Below, piece by piece: positions 25,333 to 32,407 of a stretch of DNA of 47,208 bases. The stretch's first letter is position 1, and the number at the start of each line of letters is the position of its first letter. The notes beneath the pieces are model-generated. The model saw nothing but the letters and a program-made list of their open reading frames with translations, ran no database searches and was not told the DNA's origin. This DNA is from Desulfobulbaceae bacterium UBA2262 (lineage in GTDB: Bacteria; Desulfobacterota; Desulfobulbia; Desulfobulbales; Desulfurivibrionaceae). The stretch spans positions 5,608 through 52,815 of the forward strand of contig DDXK01000061.1 of NCBI GenBank assembly GCA_002347185.1, read 5' to 3'. A program made the position numbers and the translations under genes.

Positions 25333-26541
25333 TCAGGCAAGCAGGGCATCGAGGGACTTGAGATTCTTTGCCCAGGCATAATTTTCTTCCACGCATTTGC
25401 GCCCGGCCCGGCCAAGGCTGGCTGCGAGTTCGCGGTTCTCGACAAGGGCGATGACCTTCTCGGCGAATTCCTCGGCGCTCGCCGCCCGATACACATCCTC
25501 GCCGATCCGGGCGGCAATCCCGCCCAGGGCCTGGGGCGTGGCGACCACCGGTCTTCCCATGGCCATGGCCTCCAGCACCTTGTTTTGAATGCCGCGGGCG
25601 ATCCGCAGGGGCACCACGCAAACGGCGGCCTCGGCCAGGTAGGGGCGGATGTCATCCACAAAGCCGGTCACCGAAACCCCGGCCTCTTTCGCCAGGGCCT
25701 GAACAGCCGGGGCCGGCCTGCTGCCGACGATTTCAAAACAGAGGCCGGGAATGCGGGCCCGAAGGCGCGGGAGCACTTCCGCAACAAACCAGCAAACCCC
25801 ATCGACATTGGGGAAATAATCCATGGCTCCGGTAAAAACGATTTTGGGCGCAGCTCCGGGTTCCGCTGAAAAGGCAAGGGGAGAAAAAAATTCCAGATCC
25901 ACGCCGTTGGGCACGGCAATGACGGAACCGGCCCCGGGAACGCCCTCCAGGAAAAGTCTTTTCTCGTTCTCGCTGGTGAGGAGTATATGGTTGAACCTTT
26001 CCGCTATCCTGCGCTCATAGGCCAGGAGGTTCTCGGCCTCGCGCCGGTAGACCCAGCGCAGCGGCCAGTTGGCGGACTGGGCATACTGCCGCCACTTGTA
26101 CGAATCCACATCGATCAGATCCATGCTGGTGGACGCCTGCTGAAAAAGCCGAGCGGAACTCTTCGCCCGGAAAAGATATTCGGCCATGGGCGACGAGGAG
26201 CAGAGCACATATTCAAAATCAAGGCGGGAGATCATCCTGTCGATCTCGCGCTGCAGGCGCCGGGAATAAAAATACCGCACGGTGATCGGCTCACGCAGCA
26301 CCGGCGCGATGGCGCTGACGATTTTTTTGAGCCGAGGGTTTATGAAATCGAAGCAGCACTCCTTCACCCAAGGGCGAAGTTGCTCGCGAAAGGCAAGATC
26401 CCGCTGGTCGTCGATGAGGGCGGCGAGGTGGATCTCATGCCGCTCGCTCAGGTGCCGGAGAAAATTGAACGACCGTATCTTTTCACCCTTGTTTGGCGGA
26501 TAGGGGATGCGATGGGCAAGAAAAAGCAATGGTTTCTTCAT
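25333..26541 (-). CDS. PEP-CTERM/exosortase-associated glycosyltransferase (Stp1 type)
   Basis: A GT-B glycosyltransferase of about 402 residues. The start KPLLFLAHRIPYPPNKGEK is the hallmark of the sugar transferase family associated with EpsH1/exosortase systems. VPNGVDLEFF is the interdomain segment, IVFTGAMDYFPNVDGVCWF the donor-side loop, and GIQNKVLEAMAMGRPVVATP the EX7E-like motif. It likely adds a sugar to the EPS repeat unit. The ATG at 26541 begins the conserved sequence; a GTG at 26547 with GAGGG 10 bases upstream, or GTG at 26574, are alternative starts. It lies between the FemAB-like and YetA-like genes on the same strand. Confidence 0.88.
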   Translation of the reverse strand: MKKPLLFLAHRIPYPPNKGEKIRSFNFLRHLSERHEIHLAALIDDQRDLAFREQLRPWVKECCFDFINPRLKKIVSAIAPVLREPITVRYFYSRRLQREIDRMISRLDFEYVLCSSSPMAEYLFRAKSSARLFQQASTSMDLIDVDSYKWRQYAQSANWPLRWVYRREAENLLAYERRIAERFNHILLTSENEKRLFLEGVPGAGSVIAVPNGVDLEFFSPLAFSAEPGAAPKIVFTGAMDYFPNVDGVCWFVAEVLPRLRARIPGLCFEIVGSRPAPAVQALAKEAGVSVTGFVDDIRPYLAEAAVCVVPLRIARGIQNKVLEAMAMGRPVVATPQALGGIAARIGEDVYRAASAEEFAEKVIALVENRELAASLGRAGRKCVEENYAWAKNLKSLDALLA

Positions 26542-26607
26542 TGACACGGGCAGCACACCCTCTTGCTGGTTCACACAGGCCGTTGAAAAACGGGCTGACG
26601 CGGGATC

Positions 26608-27669
26608 TTAAAGAGAAACATATTTCCGCAGAAGCGGGCCGACACTGTTGGCCACCGGCAAGGGAAGCCTTTGCCAGCACCATTCCGCGCAGCCGCGCAG
26701 GCTCCGGCTCTTCTCCCCGGAGGCCGCGGGCGCCCTTCCCTCGCCAGGCGGGACAAACCGCCACCAGAACAGGGGGGCGGGCACGGCTCCCCATTGCTCC
26801 TTGAATTTGTAGGTTCCCTCGCCGGGGGTGGAGCGGCCGAAATCAAAACAGGCAAAGCCGCTCTCCGCGGCATATTCCAGCAGCGTCCAGTATAAAAGCA
26901 TATTGGGGCTGAACCTGTTGAATTCCCGAAGCGCCGAGGCCCAGGGGATCGTCACCATCCCGCCATGGGAGAGGATGATTCCGGCGGCGGCGGGCGTATC
27001 CTCTTTCCAGACCACCCCCACCCTGGCCCTCTCCCCATATGCCGCCAACACCGAGCGCAGGAAGCCCTCGGCATGGACAGGAGAGCCGAGATCCCGCATG
27101 TTGCGGGAAAAAACTTGGTAGAAATCCAGAAAAAGCTCGATGCCGCCTAGCCGGCAGAGCAGACCGTCCCTGCCTGCCTTCTTTATCTGGCTGCGCAGTT
27201 TCGACTTGAAGCCGTCCCAGAGAAGGGCAGCCGAGCCCGGAAGCGTGAGCAGCATGCGGCATTTGTCCGCGACCTGCGCTCCGCCCCCGGCCTGCGCCAG
27301 GGCAGGAAGCTCCACCGCGGAACGGATCTCAAGCCCGGCCCCCACTTCCCTGGCCAGCTCGGTGGCCCGGGCAAGGAGAGCATGGGCGATCCCGTCGCAA
27401 TCGGCAAGCACTCCGCCATAGTCGCAAAAAGGCAGGGAGACCAGGGCCCCGCGACAACCCGGCAGGGGCGGCTTCAGCAGAAACAGCGGCAATACCCCCT
27501 TCAGCTCCGCCCCTTGGAACGCCGCCAGATAAAAGGCGCGATGGCCATAGCCGCGCTCCACCGCCTCCCTCCAGGCCAGGGAAAGGTAGGGGCCGCCGTG
27601 ACGGTGGGAGAAAACATAACGTTCCCAGGCCTGATAGTGCTCCGGGCCGACAAATTCAACCGTTGTCAT
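26608..27669 (-). CDS. FemAB-related protein, PEP-CTERM/exosortase system-associated
   Basis: A 353-residue GNAT/FemAB-type protein. HRHGGPYLSLAWREAVERGY near residues 17-36 and LPLFLLKPPLPG with SLPFCDYGG are typical of the FemAB-like family that accompanies exosortase A. The C-terminal GNAT fold includes FACFDFGRSTPGEGTYKFKE. FemAB enzymes transfer amino acids from aminoacyl-tRNA to cell wall precursors; here an aminoacyl decoration of the glycan is plausible but unproven. ATG at 27669 follows a GGGGGCGAGAG run. It sits between the deacetylase and the Stp1-type glycosyltransferase, the usual company in such loci. Confidence 0.9.
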   Translation of the reverse strand: MTTVEFVGPEHYQAWERYVFSHRHGGPYLSLAWREAVERGYGHRAFYLAAFQGAELKGVLPLFLLKPPLPGCRGALVSLPFCDYGGVLADCDGIAHALLARATELAREVGAGLEIRSAVELPALAQAGGGAQVADKCRMLLTLPGSAALLWDGFKSKLRSQIKKAGRDGLLCRLGGIELFLDFYQVFSRNMRDLGSPVHAEGFLRSVLAAYGERARVGVVWKEDTPAAAGIILSHGGMVTIPWASALREFNRFSPNMLLYWTLLEYAAESGFACFDFGRSTPGEGTYKFKEQWGAVPAPLFWWRFVPPGEGRAPAASGEKSRSLRGCAEWCWQRLPLPVANSVGPLLRKYVSL

Positions 27670-27748
27670 CTCTCGCCCCCTTGCTGCCTTGAGAGGACGG
27701 GAGAAATGCGGCCGGAGCCGGGGAAAAGGACGAAAATCGAATACCGCT

Positions 27749-28564
27749 TCATACGCAGGGCAGGGGGCGGAACTGAAAATCGTTCAAAAGGCGCTGGAAA
27801 CGGCCCATGGTTCTGTCGAGGTTGTTGTAATGCCTGAATTTGGAAAGCAGCGTCGCTTTGGCAAAGCGCGGCTGCGCGGGGTCGATTTCCCAGGGGTGCA
27901 GGTAGAAAACAAAGGGCTGTCCCTCCGCGTCGTTGATTTTCCGCAGCGCCATTCTGGTGAACCAGTAGGGAAAAAGCCGAAAATAGCCCCCCCCGGCCAC
28001 GGGGATCTTCTTGCCGAAAAAAAGCGAGGTGGAAATGGGAAACTCCTTCATGCCCGGCTGGGAAAGAGGATATGGAAAGCGGGGCGAATCCGGGATCCCG
28101 TACCTGTCGTGGAGAATGGGGAAGATGCTCGAATCGACGGTGAACCCCGCCTCGGCCAGGATATCCAGGGCCCAGAGGGATTTGGCTGTAATCGAATAGC
28201 TCGGGGCACGGTAGGCCACCACCTTTTTGCCGCTGACCTCTTCGAGAATGCCCTTTGCCCGCAATGTATCCTCCCGGAACTCCTCCGGGGTCAAATCATA
28301 GATATTCCTGTGCCAGTAGCTGTGGCAGCCCAGGTCATGGCCGTCGGCGACAATTGTCTTCACCACCTCGGGATGCCTTTCCGCCACCCAGCCGACCACG
28401 AAAAAGGTCGCCCGTACGCCATGGCTTTTCAGGAGCCGGAGGATCGCGGCCATATTCCCCTCCACCCGCTGCTCCATGCCTCCCCAGTCAGCGGGGGAGA
28501 CAATGTCTGCGAAGGCCGCCACCTGGAAATAATCTTCAACGTCAATGGTGAGATAATTTTCCAT
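27749..28564 (-). CDS. XrtA-associated polysaccharide deacetylase (NodB-like)
   Basis: A 271-residue NodB-fold deacetylase with the exosortase-associated pattern. MENYLTIDVEDYFQV holds the catalytic and metal Asp residues, and HSYWHRNIYDLTPEEFRED the metal-binding histidine pair. VVAYRAPSYSI carries the conserved Arg, and YLHPWEID near the C-terminus the catalytic-site His. It removes acetyl groups from amino sugars of the EPS. The ATG at 28564 is preceded by a GTG in frame (28567), with GGGGG about 11 bases upstream. It is directly downstream of exosortase A in the operon. Confidence 0.92.
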   Translation of the reverse strand: MENYLTIDVEDYFQVAAFADIVSPADWGGMEQRVEGNMAAILRLLKSHGVRATFFVVGWVAERHPEVVKTIVADGHDLGCHSYWHRNIYDLTPEEFREDTLRAKGILEEVSGKKVVAYRAPSYSITAKSLWALDILAEAGFTVDSSIFPILHDRYGIPDSPRFPYPLSQPGMKEFPISTSLFFGKKIPVAGGGYFRLFPYWFTRMALRKINDAEGQPFVFYLHPWEIDPAQPRFAKATLLSKFRHYNNLDRTMGRFQRLLNDFQFRPLPCV

Positions 28565-28627
28565 CACGCAGAACGCCCCCTTTGGTGCGCTTCAAGGCCG
28601 AAGGAAGCGGACGAACCCGCCAGGCTC

Positions 28628-29485
28628 TCATTTCCTCTCATCACCCAGCAACACATAAGCGCCCCACAGGAGCACAAGCCCGAGGACAAAAACCAGAATG
28701 CCGGAAAATTCGTGCAGAAAGCCCTGGGCGACCTCCTCTCCGTAGCGGCTGGCAAGCAGAGCCGTGGCGGTCAGCCGGATCACGTTGATCAGGATGGCGA
28801 TGGGAAAGGCGGCTAAAAAAAGCAGCCAGCGCCGCCAGAGGGCGCCACGGCAAAACCAGGCAAGCGCGGCGCTCAGGGCGCACATCGTGGTGAGGGAGCG
28901 CAGCCCCGAACAGGCATCCACCACCTCCAGGGTGGTCTGGGCCAGGGAAAGAACATTGCCCTCGCGGAGTATGGAAACCCCGAACAGCCTGACGAGCTGC
29001 TCGGTCACGGCCGAGGAGAAAAGCTGCATGGGAAAGGCAATCTTGTTCCAGAGGATCCCGGGCAGGGGGATCATGAAAAGGAGATAGGCGATCGGCACGA
29101 AAATCCTGGCCGCATAGCGGGGGCCCCAGAGATAGAGGGAAAGCCCCCAGAGCACGACCAGCAGGGAAAAGGCCTGGGCGAAGTTGAGCGAGGCGACCTT
29201 GGCCGCGGCCAGAAGGCCGAGCCCGGCCAGGAAAAGAAGCAATCCCCAGTTCCAGGGCGCCACGGTTTCTTTTTGCAGCTCCCCCCGCGCCGAGAAGATC
29301 ATATAACCGCTGATCAGGGGAATGAAATAGCCGTGGGAATAGTTGTCGTTTCCGGCCCAATCCCGCAGCAATTCCAGAAAGACCGGATAGTAGAGGCCGC
29401 CCAGGGCCAGAAGGATGAGCCCAAGACGCATGGCCCCCTGATCCGCGAGCATCCCCTTGGCATTCTCAGCATTCACGCCATTCAT
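28628..29485 (-). CDS. xrtA: Exosortase A (XrtA/EpsH)
   Basis: A 285-residue integral membrane cysteine protease/transpeptidase that processes PEP-CTERM proteins. The catalytic triad is intact: C192 in VVDACSGLRSL, R237 in INVIRLTATAL and H258 in FLHEFSG. NYSHGYFIPLISGYM near residues 48-62 and MIPLPGILWNKIAFPMQ are standard exosortase signatures, and about eight membrane helices surround them. The start overlaps the epsI-like stop (ATGA), with GGGAG just before. A matching PEP-CTERM substrate is encoded at 30442-31176. Confidence 0.95.
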   Translation of the reverse strand: MNGVNAENAKGMLADQGAMRLGLILLALGGLYYPVFLELLRDWAGNDNYSHGYFIPLISGYMIFSARGELQKETVAPWNWGLLLFLAGLGLLAAAKVASLNFAQAFSLLVVLWGLSLYLWGPRYAARIFVPIAYLLFMIPLPGILWNKIAFPMQLFSSAVTEQLVRLFGVSILREGNVLSLAQTTLEVVDACSGLRSLTTMCALSAALAWFCRGALWRRWLLFLAAFPIAILINVIRLTATALLASRYGEEVAQGFLHEFSGILVFVLGLVLLWGAYVLLGDERK

Positions 29486-30222
29486 CTCCCGGGAAGAAAT
29501 CGTTCAAGCTCCACCATGGCCCGTGCGGCAAAATCACCGGCCAGACGCTTGGCGCTCTCAATATCCTGCCCCTCCGGGGCTTCGACAATGATCCGGATGA
29601 AGGACCCATCGCTCCGTCGCAGCAGCAGGGAGTCCAGCACCCGGTATACCCGCTCCCAGTATTCGGAAGAGATGATTCTGCCCCGGTTCTGGTACCAGTA
29701 GTTGACCACCTGATAATCATTGCGGTTGCGGATAAGCATCTCGGCAACCTCCACCGGCCCGCCCTGCCCGCCCAACGGCTGGATCAGCTTCGGCCGGACT
29801 TCGGCGATCCCCCAGCCCGAACCAGGCAGGCAATGCTTGGGCGAGTGGTATCCCTTCTTCTCGTTCACCTCGTCATAGTAGGCGGCGTAAAAACTCACGA
29901 ATCTGCCATCTTCCGCCCTATAGCGGTAGCTCACATAATCGGTCACCCCCAGCATGTCCACGACAGCGGCCGAAGAATGCTGAACCGCCTTCAGCCGGTA
30001 GGGGCCGAATTCGGAAGGAAAACCGCCGAGAGAGCGCACAATAGGCGTGGGGCTGGAGCGGTTCACCCCCTGCAGGAAGAAAAACAGCACAACAAAGCAA
30101 ACAAGGACGACGATGGCCCTGGAAAGCGGAATGGGTGGGAAGCCCGCACTCGCGTGGGGGTCGGTCGTCTCGGCCAATGCTGTCACCTCGGCGGGCAAGA
30201 ATTCGCAGAAATTCTCCAGCAC
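29482..30222 (-). CDS. epsI: EpsI-family exosortase-associated protein
   Basis: A 246-residue membrane-anchored periplasmic protein. One N-terminal helix (about 34-52) precedes the EpsI domain with YVSYRYRAEDGRFVSFYAAYY and the diagnostic GYHSPKHCLPGSGW. EpsI proteins are encoded next to, or fused with, exosortases; their exact activity is not settled. The start is uncertain: GTG at 30222 has only weak AAGAA next to it, while TTG at 30177 has GAGG 8 bases upstream and would still leave a short cytoplasmic N-terminus. It appears to be the first gene of the long minus-strand EPS run, followed by xrtA with a 4-base overlap. Confidence 0.88.
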   Translation of the reverse strand: MLENFCEFLPAEVTALAETTDPHASAGFPPIPLSRAIVVLVCFVVLFFFLQGVNRSSPTPIVRSLGGFPSEFGPYRLKAVQHSSAAVVDMLGVTDYVSYRYRAEDGRFVSFYAAYYDEVNEKKGYHSPKHCLPGSGWGIAEVRPKLIQPLGGQGGPVEVAEMLIRNRNDYQVVNYWYQNRGRIISSEYWERVYRVLDSLLLRRSDGSFIRIIVEAPEGQDIESAKRLAGDFAARAMVELERFLPGR

Positions 30223-30365
30223 TTCTTGCGCGGGAAAAATGTCGCCCCCAGGGAAACGGGGCTGTTGGGGAAAACCCTTAAAAAGAGGCTAGCATAGCCG
30301 TTTTTTTTTGTCTATTCCGACCTTTTTATTTTTCAGACTTTCCGGATCCCAGCCCTGCCCGGCAC

Positions 30366-30405
30366 AAAAAAGCCGCCACCCCCCAAAGGGGTGAACGGCT
30401 TTTTT
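30366..30405 (-). terminator. Rho-independent terminator after the PEP-CTERM gene
   Basis: An AAAAAAGCCG...CGGCTTTTTT stem with an inner CACCCC/GGGGTG stem and T-runs on both strands lies 37 bases past the PEP-CTERM stop. It should end minus-strand transcription from the PEP-CTERM gene and separate it from the epsI-xrtA operon. The symmetry makes it potentially bidirectional. Confidence 0.9.
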
Positions 30406-30441
30406 GCGAAAATCCCGCTCGAAAATCAGCTGCGCTAAAGG

Positions 30442-31176
30442 TTACTTCTTGTTGCGCCTTCTCCGTGCCGCACCGGCAAGACCGGCAAGACCGGAGCCAA
30501 GAAGCAGCATGGTTGCAGGCTCGGGCACCGGCTGCACCGATTCCACCATCACGACCATGTCGGTGTAATCGAAATCACCGCCACCGTAAAGATCCTCGAA
30601 GGCCAGAATGTATTCGTTGCCGGTCCAAGCGCCGGGGTTATACCCAGGCAGCGTTACCGTGTCGCCGGTGCCCTGGTAGGCGAACATATGATCGGCCTGA
30701 TCGACGTTCAAAGCGGTATTGCTGTAGAAGAAACCGTCCGGGCTCGCAAGGTAGTAGCCGAAAAGGTTGCCGGCAAAATCAACCCCGGTGTCCACCAGGT
30801 TCACCTTCACAGACCCGTCGGCCATGATACTGAGCATTCCCTGATCAGAGGCAGCAGCAGCTCCATCAAAAATCTGCACATACTTGCTGGGGTCGGTGGC
30901 GTCATAGACGCCAAAGGTGTTGTAAGGAGCATAGCCGGCAATCTCGATGATGAGGGTTGCGACAGAGCCCCCGGATGCGGTCAGGGACCAGGAGGAATCA
31001 TAGGCGTCGGGGATGAAGTCGGTGGTCACGTCAACGCTGCTGGTTCCACCCGATGTGATGCCATCCAACACCCCCTGGAGGGCTGCGCCTGGAACAGGCG
31101 TCGCCAGTGACGTTCCCGCAGTCATCAATAAACCAAACGCCGATAAGGCAACCGTTGCCAACAATCTTTTTTTCAT
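30442..31176 (-). CDS. PEP-CTERM sorting domain protein
   Basis: A 244-residue secreted protein with a signal peptide (MKKRLLATVALSAFGLLM, cleavage after S-L-A). Its C-terminal sorting signal is classic: VPEPATM, a hydrophobic run LLLGSGLAGLAGAA and an RRRR tail. FEDLYGGGDFDYTDMVVMVE before the signal resembles a DUF4114-type segment. It is the probable substrate of the exosortase A encoded nearby, to be cleaved at the PEP motif and released or attached at the cell surface. GGGAGG lies 7 bases before the ATG. It is a single-gene unit with a strong sigma-54 promoter match (31279-31294) and its own terminator. Confidence 0.95.
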   Translation of the reverse strand: MKKRLLATVALSAFGLLMTAGTSLATPVPGAALQGVLDGITSGGTSSVDVTTDFIPDAYDSSWSLTASGGSVATLIIEIAGYAPYNTFGVYDATDPSKYVQIFDGAAAASDQGMLSIMADGSVKVNLVDTGVDFAGNLFGYYLASPDGFFYSNTALNVDQADHMFAYQGTGDTVTLPGYNPGAWTGNEYILAFEDLYGGGDFDYTDMVVMVESVQPVPEPATMLLLGSGLAGLAGAARRRRNKK

Positions 31177-31238
31177 TTGCTTTCCTCCCTTAATAGAGAA
31201 TGAGTTTTCAAGAGAACCCCTCGGACCAGTACAGCACT

Positions 31239-31261
31239 CAAATTCGGTGGCTGCGAATTTG
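31239..31261 (-). promoter_or_regulatory. Leader hairpin of the PEP-CTERM transcript
   Basis: CAAATTCG and CGAATTTG form perfect 8-base arms around a 7-base loop. It lies about 7 bases after the predicted sigma-54 start site and well before the ribosome-binding site. It could stabilise the 5' end of the mRNA or serve as a protein-binding site. Confidence 0.55.
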
Positions 31262-31278
31262 AACTATACAGTTAACCA

Positions 31279-31294
31279 TGCATCAAGCGTGCCA
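31279..31294 (-). promoter_or_regulatory. Sigma-54 promoter of the PEP-CTERM gene
   Basis: On the minus strand TGGCACGCTTGATGCA matches TGGCACGNNNNTTGCA at all but one position, with correct GG-N10-GC spacing. The predicted start is near 31268, leaving a leader of about 90 bases. PEP-CTERM genes in exosortase A systems are often sigma-54-dependent (family knowledge). Confidence 0.85.
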
Positions 31295-31721
31295 CGACTT
31301 CAGCCCACCCCCCGCAATACCATTTTCCTTTGTTTTCACTTGAGAAAAGCACGCCAGCAACCCTCCTGACAAATTTCTTGCGTCCTGTGGCGAAGGAAAA
31401 AATCCGCATTTCCGGATTACCAGCTCCGCCTTGGCTCCAAACGCAGAGAAATTCGTAACAATTTGTTTTGAAAGAAAAAAAATAGATACCTTCTGGCTAG
31501 ACAAGGAGCAGGAAAGGCAACGCCTTGCGAGGAAGAGAGAGACGACAAAGGAGATGAGTAAAAAAAACTCCACAAAATCAATGAACTAGGAGAACATGGG
31601 CAACATGTTGCGATTTTCCGGAATTACAGACCGGACCTTACCGCCGGGGTGAAGCTGCCAAGAAAGGAAAAGAAGCGACTCCAAGGAAGGGAAATAGAGG
31701 GCACCACAAAAAGGAAGGGCA
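31295..31721. other. Upstream region of the PEP-CTERM gene, non-coding
   Basis: No gene is supported; the one open frame over 90 codons on the minus strand has no ribosome-binding site and a low-complexity product. Palindromes that could be activator sites are AATCCG-N6-CGGATT (31401-31418), GCAACATGTTGC (31600-31611) and TTCCGGAA (31616-31623). They lie about 110 to 330 bases upstream of the sigma-54 element, a range usual for enhancer sites. Confidence 0.5.
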
Positions 31722-31765
31722 GAAAAAAAATGCAGGGGAGCCGGGGCGGAGGGCGAGCCCCGGCT
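31722..31765 (-). terminator. Probable terminator of the PilZ gene
   Basis: AGCCGGGGC and GCCCCGGCT form a 9-base stem overlapping the TAG stop. It is followed on the minus strand by CCCCTGCA and then eight Ts. The spacer between stem and T-run is longer than ideal, but the GC stem plus T-run fits an intrinsic terminator. Confidence 0.7.
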
Positions 31766-32288
31766 AGAGCTCCACCTGCAGGGCGATGAGGGCGCCGACG
31801 CAGGCATCATCAAAGGCCAGGCCGGCCGTCCACTGCTGGTCCTCCTGCCGCTGCCAGCAGACATGGGCCAGCCCGCGCAGCTCGGGGATGATGAAATCCT
31901 TGGCAAAATGGATGAACAGGGGCCTGTTTTCCGGCAACCTCTTGCCGCTTTCCACCCGAACGCCGCCCTGGCTGTAGTTCACGGCAATGGCATTCTCGTC
32001 CAGGGAGTCATCGAGCTGCCCGGAGGACACTCCGCCGTTGGCCCTCTTGATCGCAAGGGCATATCTGCCGTCAAACCGTGCGAAACGCCTGCGCCCGGCA
32101 TGCTCCGGGCCAAGGGAATGTTGCGGTTGCGCCCGCTCGTACAGGTGGGAGCCCTTGAGGAAATGCTTGCATTCCGGGAAAAACTGGGTTGAGCAGAAGA
32201 CGACGACATGGTTTGCGGAAGGAACAAAAATCCCGCTGGCGGTTAAATCACATTCATGGTTTTCGTGCCGAAAATAGGGGCAGGCCAT
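31764..32288 (-). CDS. PilZ-domain (c-di-GMP receptor) protein with N-terminal four-cysteine module
   Basis: A 174-residue cytoplasmic protein. Residues 1-45 hold four cysteines, C3, C13, C32 and C40 (starting MACPYF, with FFPEC at the end), a layout suggestive of a small metal- or Fe-S-binding module. A PilZ domain follows: R67-R68-x-x-R71 in the RRRFARF stretch is the RxxxR c-di-GMP arm, and NYSQGG at 104-109 fits (D/N)xSxxG. Both binding motifs look intact. The ATG at 32288 has GAGGAG 5 bases upstream; the longer frame has no such site. It has its own sigma-54 promoter match and lies directly downstream of the sigma-54 activator gene. The output partner is unknown. Confidence 0.85.
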   Translation of the reverse strand: MACPYFRHENHECDLTASGIFVPSANHVVVFCSTQFFPECKHFLKGSHLYERAQPQHSLGPEHAGRRRFARFDGRYALAIKRANGGVSSGQLDDSLDENAIAVNYSQGGVRVESGKRLPENRPLFIHFAKDFIIPELRGLAHVCWQRQEDQQWTAGLAFDDACVGALIALQVEL

Positions 32289-32354
32289 GGCTTCTCCTCG
32301 TGGATGGATTTGCGACCTTTGCCATGCATCGCTCAAAGACCTGCCAGAATTTTA

Positions 32355-32370
32355 TGCAAAAAGCAAGCCA
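32355..32370 (-). promoter_or_regulatory. Sigma-54 promoter of the PilZ gene
   Basis: On the minus strand TGGCTTGCTTTTTGCA keeps the invariant GG and GC with 10 bases between, plus TTGCA, against TGGCACGNNNNTTGCA; the deviations are two bases in the -24 box. The predicted start is near 32345, a leader of about 57 bases before the ATG at 32288. Confidence 0.75.
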
Positions 32371-32407
32371 TCCTGCCGAAAGAAGGAAGAGAAAGCCGGC
32401 GCCCCGG

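Noticed and set aside
30270..30320. Sigma-70 promoter for the epsI-xrtA operon (TATGCT on the minus strand)
   Set aside because: A -10-like hexamer is present but no acceptable -35 at 16-18 bases; the operon promoter remains unplaced.
31283..31573. Small minus-strand open frame upstream of the PEP-CTERM gene
   Set aside because: No ribosome-binding site, low-complexity product, and it overlaps the sigma-54 element.
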